IMG/VR virus record: IMGVR_UViG_3300009420_000011
Coordinates: 1-52,917 of that record
Length of the DNA: 52,917 bases
Source of the DNA: a virus
Strand: one strand, 5' to 3'
The position numbers and the translations under genes are program-made. Shown here in pieces: positions 37,172 through 45,926 of the stretch. Within the stretch, counting starts at the first letter, position 1; every line of letters begins with the position of its first letter. Under the pieces are notes generated by a model. The model did no database searches. It saw only the letters and a program-made list of their open reading frames with translations, and had not been told where the DNA came from.

Positions 37172-37984
37172 TTACATAGACGGTCCATCCACTGAAACAG
37201 TAGAAGATCTAGTTTCTGGAATTTTAGTAGATTTTATAGGAGATCCTATCACTGTTTGAATAGGAATCATAGCTGCAGATAATTTCGATAATTGAGCACC
37301 TAGTGGACTTAACGGAGGAATACTACCAACGATTATAGCTTGTTGCTTACCAAAGCTTTCTACGGCCTTTGCTAAATTATTTATTTCATCGGCTAATGCA
37401 TCCAATGCTGTAACATTTTTTTCGCCTAATGTAGCAGGTTCATCTGATTCATCTTCCTTTCCTATACTAATGTGATTATCTTGTATATGAATAATCTTTC
37501 CTCCAGAATGTTCTATATAAACGGTATTATCTGGTCTTATGTTTACCTTACTTTCATTATAATTTAACATCAATCCAGTTTCTTCTGTAAAGAAAATTTT
37601 GATAGGCCCTGGTTGAGATTCTGTATCATATATTAACGAATGTGCATTCTCGTAAGAGGCCGAAATCTCATCTTTAAGTTCATTAGAGATCCGCTGGTTG
37701 AATGTATAGATTGGGCAATATATATTACCATTATCAAATTTAACATTCACCAGAGAGTCCAATTTAGGAACAGAATAGAATCCACCTCCACTGTTCGAAC
37801 CTGCAGTTATATTTGATGATGGTACTGCCCATGGTAAAAGAGTTGGATCTAATCCTTCAAAGAATCCAAATACCTCAATTTTAACACGTCCTATCTTTAA
37901 TGGATCTTCGATATCTTTTACAACACCACAATAATTTCCATCTCTAACATTATCCTTAAAAAAGTCTTTTTGTGTAATCTGCAT
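37172..37984 (-). CDS. Baseplate spike, gp5-like OB-fold protein without lysozyme
   Basis: Residues ~15-100 match the N-terminal OB fold of T4 gp5 and VgrG spikes: GVVKDIEDPLKIGRVKIEVFG aligns with T4 'GVVEDRMDPLKLGRVRVRVVG', then LLPWAVPSS (T4 'LPWMSVIQP'), a Gly/Ser loop (SNSGGGF) and VNVKFDNGNIYCPIY. A short beta-helix-like stretch follows (about 126-176). The remainder is a helical region and a Ser/Pro-rich end. The lysozyme domain that sits between OB fold and needle in T4 is absent; the whole protein is 270 aa against T4 gp5's 575. It forms the trimeric central spike on the gp27-like hub. The start overlaps the upstream stop by one base (TAATG). Confidence 0.82.
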   Translation of the reverse strand: MQITQKDFFKDNVRDGNYCGVVKDIEDPLKIGRVKIEVFGFFEGLDPTLLPWAVPSSNITAGSNSGGGFYSVPKLDSLVNVKFDNGNIYCPIYTFNQRISNELKDEISASYENAHSLIYDTESQPGPIKIFFTEETGLMLNYNESKVNIRPDNTVYIEHSGGKIIHIQDNHISIGKEDESDEPATLGEKNVTALDALADEINNLAKAVESFGKQQAIIVGSIPPLSPLGAQLSKLSAAMIPIQTVIGSPIKSTKIPETRSSTVSVDGPSM

Positions 37985-39441
37985 TATTCAAATATATTTC
38001 CTGATGGGCTGTTACTCGGATCAGTATTAGTTAAAGATGATCCTTCCTTTTGAGAACCGTCTGTGATATTTCCATTTGCTGGTGTTGAAGAATCGTTGTA
38101 AACGTTTTGATCTATATTTTCTTTAGTATCATTAGAAAGCGATGGAGAACCATCTGTGATATTTTGACTAATTTTCTCTCCACCATAATTAGATAAAGAA
38201 GGCGATGTAGATCTTTCATATACGTTACCTCCAGCTTGAGCCATATGTCCAGGTGTATTTAATATAGATCTACCAGCTTGTTTAATAGCAGATCCTATTG
38301 CAGCTACTCCTCCAGGACCACCTAATGTAGATAAGCTAAGACCGTATATATTACCTAATGCTAATGCAGCTATTTTAGAATTTGCAAAACTTTCAACTTG
38401 TTTCAATCCTTGTTCTGCTAAATTACCTAAAAAGTCTTTTGGATTCGCTATTGCCTGAGCAACATTAAATTTAATCTGGCCAGTGACTCCTCCGTCTAAT
38501 GCATCTAAAGCAGCTTCGTCTAACGCAGGTATCCAACTATCTGCAACCGGATTTTTATCCCACCACTCATACATATTTACTTCCTCTACCGCTTGGTATT
38601 TTATTGTTAATTTTTGCTTTATCCCATCTCCAGGATCAGCATGACTTAATGTTTCTAAATGACCAGCAGATTCGGTAGGATCAAATTCACAAAAATCAAA
38701 ATGAAATAGATTTCGTGTTGTGCTCATAGGAACGCCTTCTACTATATTTACATTAGGATTTGGCGGATCGTTTAGAATTTCATTCATACCAGTTAAATCA
38801 GCAGCGAATGTAGCCGCTTTAGATTTGAACGTTTTAGCTGCATCAGCTAATCCAGTAAATTTACCGTTATCATCTCTAAAATCTGCGAATGCTTGTGCAT
38901 TAGGATTTGAAATCCATCTTTGCTCATATACATAAACCGACATAGAAAACTGTCTTAAATTTTTAGGAACTACTTCTCTTCTATATTTCCAATCAAAGCA
39001 TGCCTTTCTATATAAATCTATAAGAGCAGTCATACGTAAATCTATAGATTCTAAACATTCGATTTCTAATTTAGTATCTTCTTTAATTAAAGGAATCGAT
39101 AAATCATGCTTCCATGCATCTTTCAAACCTGTTAAATTTTGAAAAAACCAAGGAGTTTGATTATTAATGCCATGTAAAATTCTTAAAAATTGTTTAAGAT
39201 AATATGCACGTTGTCCATCTCCAATCGAAGTTAAAAAACCTAATGCAGTATTTGTTGGTGGAGCAGAATCAACAGCAGCACCCCATAATAAGCCGCTATC
39301 TGCTTGATCGAAATTAAACAATAGTTTGAATCCTAAAACAGTAGGATCTTGTGTGTTTAGGTAACGATTATCCGTATAATATGGATTCGTTTTCGCAAAG
39401 GCGTTTTTAGCCGGATCAGTATATGGTATTACTTTAGTCAT
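37984..39441 (-). CDS. Hub/tube-associated structural protein (485 aa)
   Basis: A central region (about 60-300) has strands and spacing reminiscent of the tail-tube fold: 'IECLESIDLRMTALIDLYRKACFDWKYRREVVPKNLRQFSMSVYVYEQRW' and later 'HFDFCEFDPTESAGHLETLSHADPGDGIKQKLTIKYQAVEEVNMYEWW'. This suggests a tube-initiator or cap protein (T4 gp48/gp54) rather than a fibre. The C-terminal ~110 residues are Ser/Asn/Gly-rich repeats containing 'SPSLSN' and 'NITDGS' units, probably a flexible tail. It lies between the gp27-like hub and the gp5-like spike, consistent with a role at the hub-tube junction. The family call is tentative. Confidence 0.5.
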   Translation of the reverse strand: MTKVIPYTDPAKNAFAKTNPYYTDNRYLNTQDPTVLGFKLLFNFDQADSGLLWGAAVDSAPPTNTALGFLTSIGDGQRAYYLKQFLRILHGINNQTPWFFQNLTGLKDAWKHDLSIPLIKEDTKLEIECLESIDLRMTALIDLYRKACFDWKYRREVVPKNLRQFSMSVYVYEQRWISNPNAQAFADFRDDNGKFTGLADAAKTFKSKAATFAADLTGMNEILNDPPNPNVNIVEGVPMSTTRNLFHFDFCEFDPTESAGHLETLSHADPGDGIKQKLTIKYQAVEEVNMYEWWDKNPVADSWIPALDEAALDALDGGVTGQIKFNVAQAIANPKDFLGNLAEQGLKQVESFANSKIAALALGNIYGLSLSTLGGPGGVAAIGSAIKQAGRSILNTPGHMAQAGGNVYERSTSPSLSNYGGEKISQNITDGSPSLSNDTKENIDQNVYNDSSTPANGNITDGSQKEGSSLTNTDPSNSPSGNIFE

Positions 39442-39445
39442 ATTA

Positions 39446-41017
39446 TTAGTTGTCTGAATTGCTTGCAGATATCGGCCATTCTCTTCGAAGAAGCGATAGG
39501 TGCTGCATTATTTTACTGTTATCTCTACTATATTTATACGTTATTTCTGAAATGACATAATATCCAGAAAGAAATTCATTTTTAACCATCTGACCAGGTT
39601 CACTGTAATTTGCAGCTTCATCGGTTTCTGCATTTGTAGGTTGTTCATCATCTCCTAATTGTCTATCTCTATTTTCTAACGTTTTATTTTGAACTTCTCC
39701 TGTATTGTATATAATAACCGGTATTCTTTGGTATCTATATAAAGCCCAATTCACAGCTTCTAATATAACCGTCATACTCATTTTGTTAATTTCTGAATTA
39801 TTTCCTATATTATTTGCAATTGCAAACATATAGTTTGAATGAACATTTTCAAATTCTTCTGATGGTTGTTTTCCTAAATACTTAGCTTTTGTATTATTCT
39901 CCCAATACTCTGCTGGATCCGTAGCTCTACCTCTCATAGGTATTTCACTTTCTTCTGATCCTGGTGTATTTAACGGAGTTATTAAAAATTGTTCTAATCC
40001 CTGAAATTCACCATCATTATTATTTTCATTTAGATTAAGATATTTAACGTTTCGTCTATATCCGTTAGCCATCCAAATTTCTCCAGTTTTATTTACAAGA
40101 TTATATGATGCAATATGCATATTGGTTCCTGCAACATCTTGGCTATTAGACAATCGTAAACTACCAGGAACTCCATCTTCTGAAGCAGCATCCTGTGGTG
40201 ATTGCATAGAATAATCTATTTGTGATATCGCTGTTACATCTTCCATAACATCTTCTAAACTAAATTGCTTATTTATATTAACCATACATAAATAATAATG
40301 TAGATCTACATACGAAGTAAAAAACGAATCGTCATCCTTATATGCAGATCTAGTAGTCTCAGCTATCCATTCATCTCTTCCTGTATCAGCACATATCCTA
40401 GCCATTAAATCATCAGTTCCATCTTCGTTAGATGCAAAACCTAATTGCAATCCTTCTGCACATTCTAATAAATGATCAAACGAATTGCCTGGTTGAAATC
40501 CCTGTACTACATCGGCAAACATTAAAGGAACTTTCATTATACAATTAAACGTATACTTTGCAGGTTCTCCATCGGTAGGTTCTTCATCTTCACTTCCTCC
40601 ACCGGCTGGAGATCCAGGTACTGATGATATACTAGAAATATCAAAATCTATTCTAATTGGTCGATATGTAGTTATAGGTCTCGGTTTCAAGTATAACGAA
40701 ACAACATAACCATCTAATGGATATTCTAAATCTGTTAGTTTTCCAAGACGATCATCTACAACAAACGTTGCAGTTGGTAAGAATCCATCGTTTTTTAATT
40801 CCATAAACGATAAATCCTGTATTTGAATTTTATTAGTACCTATTTGAACTACCGGAAACAAACCACCCTCCATTGTTTGCTGTTGCATTGTTTGATTATC
40901 GTTTTCTGGTGAACTTTCGTTTTGTGCATCTACACTTTGTTCATCCTCTACGAAAACTTCATCTAATGCAAGAGTAGGTTCTGTTATAGTTAGTATGTCT
41001 CTATCGACCGTTGCCAT
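39446..41017 (-). CDS. Baseplate hub protein, gp27-like (523 aa)
   Basis: An acidic, Gln/Asn-rich N-terminus (~1-50) is followed by a domain starting 'FPVVQIGTNKIQIQDLSFMELKNDGFLPTATFVVDD', which fits the first tube-like domain of the gp27/late-control-D (gpD) hub family. The middle carries a loop rich in acidic and Gly/Pro residues (~140-155). The end, 'KNEFLSGYYVISEITYKYSRDNSKIMQHLSLLRREWP', has the typical closing strand 'G.Y.V..I.Y.YS......Q.L.L.RR'. In T4 gp27 is the trimeric hub that carries the gp5 spike; here the spike gene lies one gene downstream. T4 gp27 is 391 aa, so this protein has extra insertions. Confidence 0.55.
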   Translation of the reverse strand: MATVDRDILTITEPTLALDEVFVEDEQSVDAQNESSPENDNQTMQQQTMEGGLFPVVQIGTNKIQIQDLSFMELKNDGFLPTATFVVDDRLGKLTDLEYPLDGYVVSLYLKPRPITTYRPIRIDFDISSISSVPGSPAGGGSEDEEPTDGEPAKYTFNCIMKVPLMFADVVQGFQPGNSFDHLLECAEGLQLGFASNEDGTDDLMARICADTGRDEWIAETTRSAYKDDDSFFTSYVDLHYYLCMVNINKQFSLEDVMEDVTAISQIDYSMQSPQDAASEDGVPGSLRLSNSQDVAGTNMHIASYNLVNKTGEIWMANGYRRNVKYLNLNENNNDGEFQGLEQFLITPLNTPGSEESEIPMRGRATDPAEYWENNTKAKYLGKQPSEEFENVHSNYMFAIANNIGNNSEINKMSMTVILEAVNWALYRYQRIPVIIYNTGEVQNKTLENRDRQLGDDEQPTNAETDEAANYSEPGQMVKNEFLSGYYVISEITYKYSRDNSKIMQHLSLLRREWPISASNSDN

Positions 41018-41019
41018 AT

Positions 41020-41592
41020 TTATGTCTGATTATTCTTATTACTTCCACCATTCCTATAATTAGCAAAAATTAATGCACCTGCCTTTGTGGTAACCGCAGA
41101 TTCTCCAGGTTTTAATTGGTTTGATGGTGTTATTGTAGAAGATCCATTTTGTTTACTTGCAGCCAATGCTGCTAATTTAGCTAATCTTTCTTCTGTAGGT
41201 TTGCTAAATCTATTTTTATCTATAAATGCACGCTTAACTTCTTCTATTTCTTTCTTACTAGGTTTTGGTTGAATATACATTGTTTTTGCACCATCTAATT
41301 TAGGTATCAATAATAAATCACCTTCGTTAACCGCAAACGGATTTGATATTCCATTAAATTTAAGTATGATATCTGTGTGTATATCTGTACCATATGCAAA
41401 CATGGAAATAAGATCCGGTCTCATTGCGTATTCTTCATTAACTATAACAGTTCTTGCTATAACAAAATTAGGATCTGCAAAGTTAGGCTTTAACGTAGGT
41501 TCTGTTAAATCAGTAACCATCTTATCAACACCATAATAATTAGTCTTTGTTATGATTCGTTTAAGATTCATATATTTTAAGTTTAACGCCAT
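41020..41592 (-). CDS. Baseplate wedge protein, gp53/LysM-like (190 aa)
   Basis: Residues about 52-98 have the LysM-like layout found in T4 gp53 (196 aa): 'NEEYAMRPDLISMFAYGTDIHTDIILKFNGISNPFAVNEGDLLLIPK'. The pattern is strand, 'D-L-I-S.. A-Y-G-T' helix, 'I-L-K-F-N-G-I-.-N-P-F' and 'E-G-D-.-L-.-I-P'. Position within the hub and wedge block agrees: gp53 joins wedges to the hub in T4. The C-terminal part (~105-190) is a charged helix followed by a Ser/Asn/Gly-rich end with no motif. The length fits gp53. A peptidoglycan-binding LysM of another protein is the alternative. Confidence 0.62.
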   Translation of the reverse strand: MALNLKYMNLKRIITKTNYYGVDKMVTDLTEPTLKPNFADPNFVIARTVIVNEEYAMRPDLISMFAYGTDIHTDIILKFNGISNPFAVNEGDLLLIPKLDGAKTMYIQPKPSKKEIEEVKRAFIDKNRFSKPTEERLAKLAALAASKQNGSSTITPSNQLKPGESAVTTKAGALIFANYRNGGSNKNNQT

Positions 41593-41595
41593 ATG

Positions 41596-43236
41596 TTATG
41601 TTGTATATTTTGATGTGTTTTCAATTCCACCAGCACCAAGATTTTGATGATTTGGGAATCTCTGTGCTAATATATCTTGTACGTTAGCTTCTTCTCTTTC
41701 CATTGCTGGTTGATTTCCACTTAAAACCGAAGCAGTTGCATTTTGATTCTTTGTTTGATTATACTTTTCACCACCGGCTGCAGCCACTTGACCGTAGTAC
41801 GTAGTTTTAATAAAGTCTAATGCAGAACTATATAATCTTTCTCCATTACCAGGTGCAAACATCATTTGAACATCATCTCTATCTCTAGGTCTCGCAGGTT
41901 TTAATGTACAAGTAACTTTTAATTTTGTAGGAAAATCATCTTTACTAAGAGGTCCATCTAATGCAATTTCGGTATTTTCTAAAATTAAATTACCAACACT
42001 AAGCATAGGTCTAGAAGGATTTCCTAACATTAAATGCCATTCACCAGTATCTTCACCAGTTAATAAAGCCATTGTTGCTTGAGCCTGTGGTCTACCCATC
42101 TTATCCATAGCGGCACCACCAGCTCTCATAGCCACATTTCCACCAACTGTTTTTAATGCATTTCCAATACCTTCTAGGGATAATCCCTTACCTCCAGTTA
42201 AATCGTTCATTCTAGAAGATAATCCTGTAGTAAGTTTATCTAAGAATGTTCCGAAATCACCTTTTGCTAAAGCAGCCATTCCATCCTGTCCTGCAATAGG
42301 ATTTGATGTTCTTGCACCACCAACAAATCGTTTAGCTCCTCCCCAAAAATCACCACGATTATACGTGACCATTAAAACGTTCATTAATAAATCTAAAAAC
42401 GCGATCTTACCATTTATTCCATCGATTGATTTCATTTCATATTCAAATACAACCTTTAGAGATTGCTCAAAAAATAAACCACGTTTACGAACCATCATTT
42501 TATCAATAACGTTAATAGGTCCTAAAGTCTTATTTGTTTGGTTTGCGTATGGATCTAAATTAGCAGCTCCACTTCCCTTTGCAGCATTCTTAGAACCACT
42601 AGTATCAGAAGCTTGCATTAATTTTCCAATCATAGATCCTCCACCCGCACCACCATATCCACCACCTTGATATGTTTGTATTTCTGATTTGAATTCTTCC
42701 CAATTTAATTTTACAGAAAATTTCATTAGTTCACTAAGCTTATTAGTTTCTCCATCCATCCAAGAAACCATTCTTCCAATATCGGGAGTTCCTTGTCTTT
42801 CTACATTTAATAAATTATCTGTAGCAGGCATCCCAAATCTACGTAAAGTAATCATATAGTTATTTGGAACCTTTCCATAGTTTTTAGCCCATAAGAAATC
42901 TTCCCAAGAATACTCACATGCATTTTTACTTTCTCTGCTCCATTCTATTATTCTAGCAGCTGTAGGATTTCGATCAATCTCTCTAGGCTTCCATCCAGCA
43001 TCATCTTCAAAATAATTTACTGAAGTAGTTCCGTTTTGTCCTAAAGAACCACCATAGTAAAATGTGTAAAACCTATTAAATAAGGCCTCCTTACCTTTAT
43101 ATTTAGATTCTTGATCTGGACCTTGAGGTAAATCTACATCCTTATTATAGGGACTTGTAAGTGGAGCCGATTGAGCAGCCGCTGAACCTCTTTCGTAGGT
43201 TTTCCAATCTCGTCCTCTCATAGGAGTATCTGCCAT
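41596..43236 (-). CDS. Tube-initiator/baseplate structural protein candidate (546 aa)
   Basis: A large structural protein with tube-fold-like strands in two places: 'FFEQSLKVVFEYEMKSIDGINGKIAFLDLLMNVLMVTYNRG' (about 245-285) and 'GEWHLMLGNPSRPMLSVGNLILENTEIAL...DDFPTKLKVTCTLKPARPRDRDDVQMMF' (about 398-465). The latter type of pattern (G-.W-H-L-.-.-G-N-P...-V-G-N) recurs in gp48/gp54-like tube-initiator proteins. Gly-rich linkers (GGGYGGAGGGSMIG, ~192-205) separate the domains. It is first in the hub block and precedes the gp53-like gene. gp48/gp54-like function is proposed from fold pattern and position only. Confidence 0.5.
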   Translation of the reverse strand: MADTPMRGRDWKTYERGSAAAQSAPLTSPYNKDVDLPQGPDQESKYKGKEALFNRFYTFYYGGSLGQNGTTSVNYFEDDAGWKPREIDRNPTAARIIEWSRESKNACEYSWEDFLWAKNYGKVPNNYMITLRRFGMPATDNLLNVERQGTPDIGRMVSWMDGETNKLSELMKFSVKLNWEEFKSEIQTYQGGGYGGAGGGSMIGKLMQASDTSGSKNAAKGSGAANLDPYANQTNKTLGPINVIDKMMVRKRGLFFEQSLKVVFEYEMKSIDGINGKIAFLDLLMNVLMVTYNRGDFWGGAKRFVGGARTSNPIAGQDGMAALAKGDFGTFLDKLTTGLSSRMNDLTGGKGLSLEGIGNALKTVGGNVAMRAGGAAMDKMGRPQAQATMALLTGEDTGEWHLMLGNPSRPMLSVGNLILENTEIALDGPLSKDDFPTKLKVTCTLKPARPRDRDDVQMMFAPGNGERLYSSALDFIKTTYYGQVAAAGGEKYNQTKNQNATASVLSGNQPAMEREEANVQDILAQRFPNHQNLGAGGIENTSKYTT

Positions 43237-43267
43237 AGTAAATTAGATTATTTTATTATATTATATA

Positions 43268-43822
43268 TCAAAGGCTCTTAATGAATTGATCCCAAGATTC
43301 ACCAGCATCAGTAATTTTTTGTACTAACATGGTTTTAAGCCTAGCAAAGAATTCAGTTTGAGTATCAAATCTTAATTTACCTGAATAGAATTTTCTAGTA
43401 GATAAGTCTTTAGTTTCTGATAAATTTCGTAATATAATAAAGTCTTGTATTTTATTAAACATATCGACTAAATCATTTTTGTATCGAGTAGTATGGATAG
43501 AATCAATAACAACATAAAATCTTTCAGAATCCTTTTGTATATAATTTTCTAGTTTTAATGTAGTATCTATCTCAGTAGGAATCCAAAATGTTCTAGGTTT
43601 TTTGCCAAATCCGTTAGAAAACGAATTATTTATAAAGTGATTCCTAAGAAAGTAAATGTTATCGTAAAATTTTATTATCTGTACTAAATATAAGGGATTA
43701 TATTCATCGAACTTAATATCCTTAATTATAACTTTTACCGGAATAAGTATGTTAGGATCATTTGAAGAGGTTACTAGAGAGTGTGCTAGTGAACCTTTAT
43801 TTATCAATTTGTGTTTTATCAT
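43268..43822 (-). CDS. Hypothetical protein, possibly a baseplate assembly factor (184 aa)
   Basis: This mixed alpha/beta protein contains Tyr/Phe-rich strands (YLVQIIKFYDNIYFLRNHF, about 45-63) and a helical C-terminus (TEFFARLKTMLVQKITDAGESWDQFIKSL). No known motif is seen. It overlaps the upstream 140-aa gene by 26 bp and ends just before the hub block. T4 places hub-assembly proteins (gp26, gp28, gp51) near the same genes, which makes an assembly role possible. Confidence 0.55.
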   Translation of the reverse strand: MIKHKLINKGSLAHSLVTSSNDPNILIPVKVIIKDIKFDEYNPLYLVQIIKFYDNIYFLRNHFINNSFSNGFGKKPRTFWIPTEIDTTLKLENYIQKDSERFYVVIDSIHTTRYKNDLVDMFNKIQDFIILRNLSETKDLSTRKFYSGKLRFDTQTEFFARLKTMLVQKITDAGESWDQFIKSL

Positions 43823-44219
43823 TATTCAAATTAACAATTTCTATAGTGTCAAATTCTGTTTTGATATCATCAATATCATCATCTTCTGCAAGCACTAATT
43901 TATATTTTAGATCATACGTTCTTAATACCCTTTTTAATGCACGTATAATATCAACTTCTAAATTTTCTAATAGATAATATATTCTATTACTTTTTTTGTT
44001 CTCTAAAATAGTATTTATTTTTCTAATTATATAGTATTCTATTATTCTTCTATCAGGAACATTCTTATAAATATCATTATTTTCTAATTTTGACATAATG
44101 TCATGGTAATTAACAACTTCTGTAATTTTATCCTTCTTAAAGTTTTCATTAAAGAGTTTCAAATTACAATGAACGATGATAAATTCCTTTTCTACTATAT
44201 TTTCTTCTGTCAAAATCAT
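43797..44219 (-). CDS. Hypothetical protein (140 aa)
   Basis: This is a helical, Lys/Asn/Glu/Ile-rich protein with no recognised motif. Its C-terminus has a run of acidic residues (EDDDIDDIKTEFD, about 116-128). It follows the 123-aa gene by 11 bp and overlaps the next gene by 26 bp, in a cluster of small co-directional genes between the giant collagen fibre and the hub block. The function is unknown. Confidence 0.55.
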   Translation of the reverse strand: MILTEENIVEKEFIIVHCNLKLFNENFKKDKITEVVNYHDIMSKLENNDIYKNVPDRRIIEYYIIRKINTILENKKSNRIYYLLENLEVDIIRALKRVLRTYDLKYKLVLAEDDDIDDIKTEFDTIEIVNLNNDKTQIDK

Positions 44220-44230
44220 TTATTTTATTT

Positions 44231-44602
44231 TTAATTTAGGTGATCTAATGCCTCGTCTTCTTTCATAGTTTTTTCTAAACCACGAATATATTTTAATTCT
44301 TCAGTCAGATCCTTTTTAATTTGTTGGATATCCTTTAAGCTAGGTTCATAATGAGTACCCCATCCTGTCTTAAAACCTAAAACATTCATATCAAATTTAT
44401 TTCCAAAATCGATACCTAGATCATCTGAAATATCATAAAACAATTTCATAGTATTTATGAATGACGTTTTTTTATCATCTTCTGTTTCATAAACACATCT
44501 AACAACCTTACCTTGACCAGCACTATTAAAGTTAGTTTCGGTAACTGTTTTAATTACACCATTCGATGCTATTTCTAATTTAACTTCTAGCATCTTCTTC
44601 AA
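44231..44602 (-). CDS. Hypothetical protein (123 aa)
   Basis: This is an unrecognised protein with an N-terminal beta-rich part (VKLEIASNGVIKTVTETNF) and a C-terminal charged helix (LKDIQQIKKDLTEELKYIRG, about 89-108). It overlaps the upstream zinc-ribbon gene by 23 bp. No catalytic motif is visible. Confidence 0.55.
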   Translation of the reverse strand: MKKMLEVKLEIASNGVIKTVTETNFNSAGQGKVVRCVYETEDDKKTSFINTMKLFYDISDDLGIDFGNKFDMNVLGFKTGWGTHYEPSLKDIQQIKKDLTEELKYIRGLEKTMKEDEALDHLN

Positions 44603-44780
44603 ATTCCTTTAATCCTTGACTAACACATTTATAACAAGTTGTAGATAATATATGTTCACCACCGACCTTACTTGGTTTACCGCATACTTTACATTCCATA
44701 TACCAAGCTTTATTTTTTTCGTTCCAAGCGGTACCTTCTCTAAATTCTAGAGTATATCCAAGTTCATTTGTTTTTTTCAT
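44580..44780 (-). CDS. Small zinc-ribbon protein (66 aa)
   Basis: Two CxxC pairs, C30-K-V-C33 and C49-Y-K-C52, separated by 15 residues, form a classic zinc ribbon. The C-terminus is acidic and helical. Small phage zinc ribbons may bind nucleic acid, act as transcription regulators or be chaperone-like; nothing more specific can be read here. The 3' end overlaps the next gene by 23 bp. Confidence 0.62.
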   Translation of the reverse strand: MKKTNELGYTLEFREGTAWNEKNKAWYMECKVCGKPSKVGGEHILSTTCYKCVSQGLKEFEEDARS

Positions 44781-44784
44781 AAAA

Positions 44785-45099
44785 TTAAATTAAATTATCC
44801 TCAACATCTTTATGTAAAGACCATATCTTTACAGTATCGTACCAAGCATCTATTTGTTTATCTATTTCTTTTTTAGACAATCCATCCGCTTTTAATTTAT
44901 CTCTCCTAAGACCTTCTTGTTCTCCTAACCTTTCTTTTTCTATATCAAGAGATTCTCTCAAATCGTTTACTCTAAGAGTTTTTCCTTCTTCTCTAAACTC
45001 CTTTTTCATTTCATTGAATTCTGCAGTCGATAATCTTTTTCTCATTTGCTTTAAGAAATGCTTTCTTTGCTTTCTTCTTTCAGATCCCTGTTTACCCAT
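44785..45099 (-). CDS. Small charged helical protein (104 aa)
   Basis: This 104-aa protein is rich in Lys, Arg and Glu and almost entirely helical, with a very basic N-terminus (GKQGSERRKQRKHFLKQMRK, residues 2-21) suited to nucleic-acid binding or protein-protein contacts. No known domain is seen. It lies 4 bp upstream of the zinc-ribbon gene in transcription order. Confidence 0.5.
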   Translation of the reverse strand: MGKQGSERRKQRKHFLKQMRKRLSTAEFNEMKKEFREEGKTLRVNDLRESLDIEKERLGEQEGLRRDKLKADGLSKKEIDKQIDAWYDTVKIWSLHKDVEDNLI

Positions 45100-45100
45100 T

Positions 45101-45289
45101 TTATTTATTTTTTATATTAAAAGTTAATTCTGGTTCAATGCCTTTATCTCTGATATCTCGTCTTTTAGATTTTATAAAGGCGATAAGTCTATTTTTTAAT
45201 TCAATACATTCTTCAATAGTATTAAATTGTAAAGATATATCATCGATCAAGATCTCTGACGGAATCATATTACGTGTGTGTAGTTTCAT
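45101..45289 (-). CDS. Small hypothetical protein (62 aa)
   Basis: This 62-aa protein has a strand-helix-strand outline (PSEILIDDISLQFN, then EECIELKNRLIAFIKSKRRD, then PELTFNIK). No known family is recognised. It is adjacent to the 104-aa gene with one base between them and co-directional with all neighbours. Confidence 0.5.
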   Translation of the reverse strand: MKLHTRNMIPSEILIDDISLQFNTIEECIELKNRLIAFIKSKRRDIRDKGIEPELTFNIKNK

Positions 45290-45315
45290 ATTAAATTATA
45301 TATTCGTCCAAAAAA

Positions 45316-45864
45316 TCAGTTAGAATACCAATCATTTAGAGAAGACTTAATAAGATTTTGTAGAAATTTAGATGGATCTTTAATTTTACTAAGTGTATAA
45401 TTACTCAAAACATCTAAAATATCCTCATCAAATGAATCTTGCATAACAGCAAGAAATTTCTTATTAGGCAATTCTAAATTTATACGAGCATTTAACTTAA
45501 TCTTTTCCTTTTTAGATTTTTCTAATATAGGAATTAATGGACTATCTACCGAAGGTGTAACGATATTAGAAGGTTTATCTTCATCATCATATGATAGTCC
45601 TGCTGTCATTTCATTCCTTTTATATTGTTTTGACTTTTCAATAGCAGCCTTTACTTCTCCATCGTTTTGTGCTAGATCTAAATTTAATATATCTTGATCG
45701 TGAAAAATTTGCACCATAAATTCATCTAATACTTCTCTACTACATTTATTACCAGATTCAAATATCAAAAATTTAGGACTTTTTGGTTGCTTAGCTTTTG
45801 CATGTTCTACTGCACCGAGATTTTCACCTTTTATCCATTGATAGCGTTCTTTCATAGTTGTCAT
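45316..45864 (-). CDS. Hypothetical protein next to the collagen-like fibre (182 aa)
   Basis: This 182-aa charged protein is predicted mostly helical, with a disordered Ser/Pro/Asp-rich middle (about 90-110) and a C-terminal helix-rich part ('DEDILDVLSNYTLSKIKDPSKFLQNLIKSSLNDWY', about 144-180). An alternative start at Met4 is possible. It sits immediately downstream of the giant fibre gene (62-bp gap). A fibre chaperone or baseplate assembly factor is a guess from position. Confidence 0.55.
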   Translation of the reverse strand: MTTMKERYQWIKGENLGAVEHAKAKQPKSPKFLIFESGNKCSREVLDEFMVQIFHDQDILNLDLAQNDGEVKAAIEKSKQYKRNEMTAGLSYDDEDKPSNIVTPSVDSPLIPILEKSKKEKIKLNARINLELPNKKFLAVMQDSFDEDILDVLSNYTLSKIKDPSKFLQNLIKSSLNDWYSN

Positions 45865-45926
45865 ATTTTATACCATTTAAGTATTATATGAATGAAGTTA
45901 ATTATTGTTTCAATTAGAATGATTCC

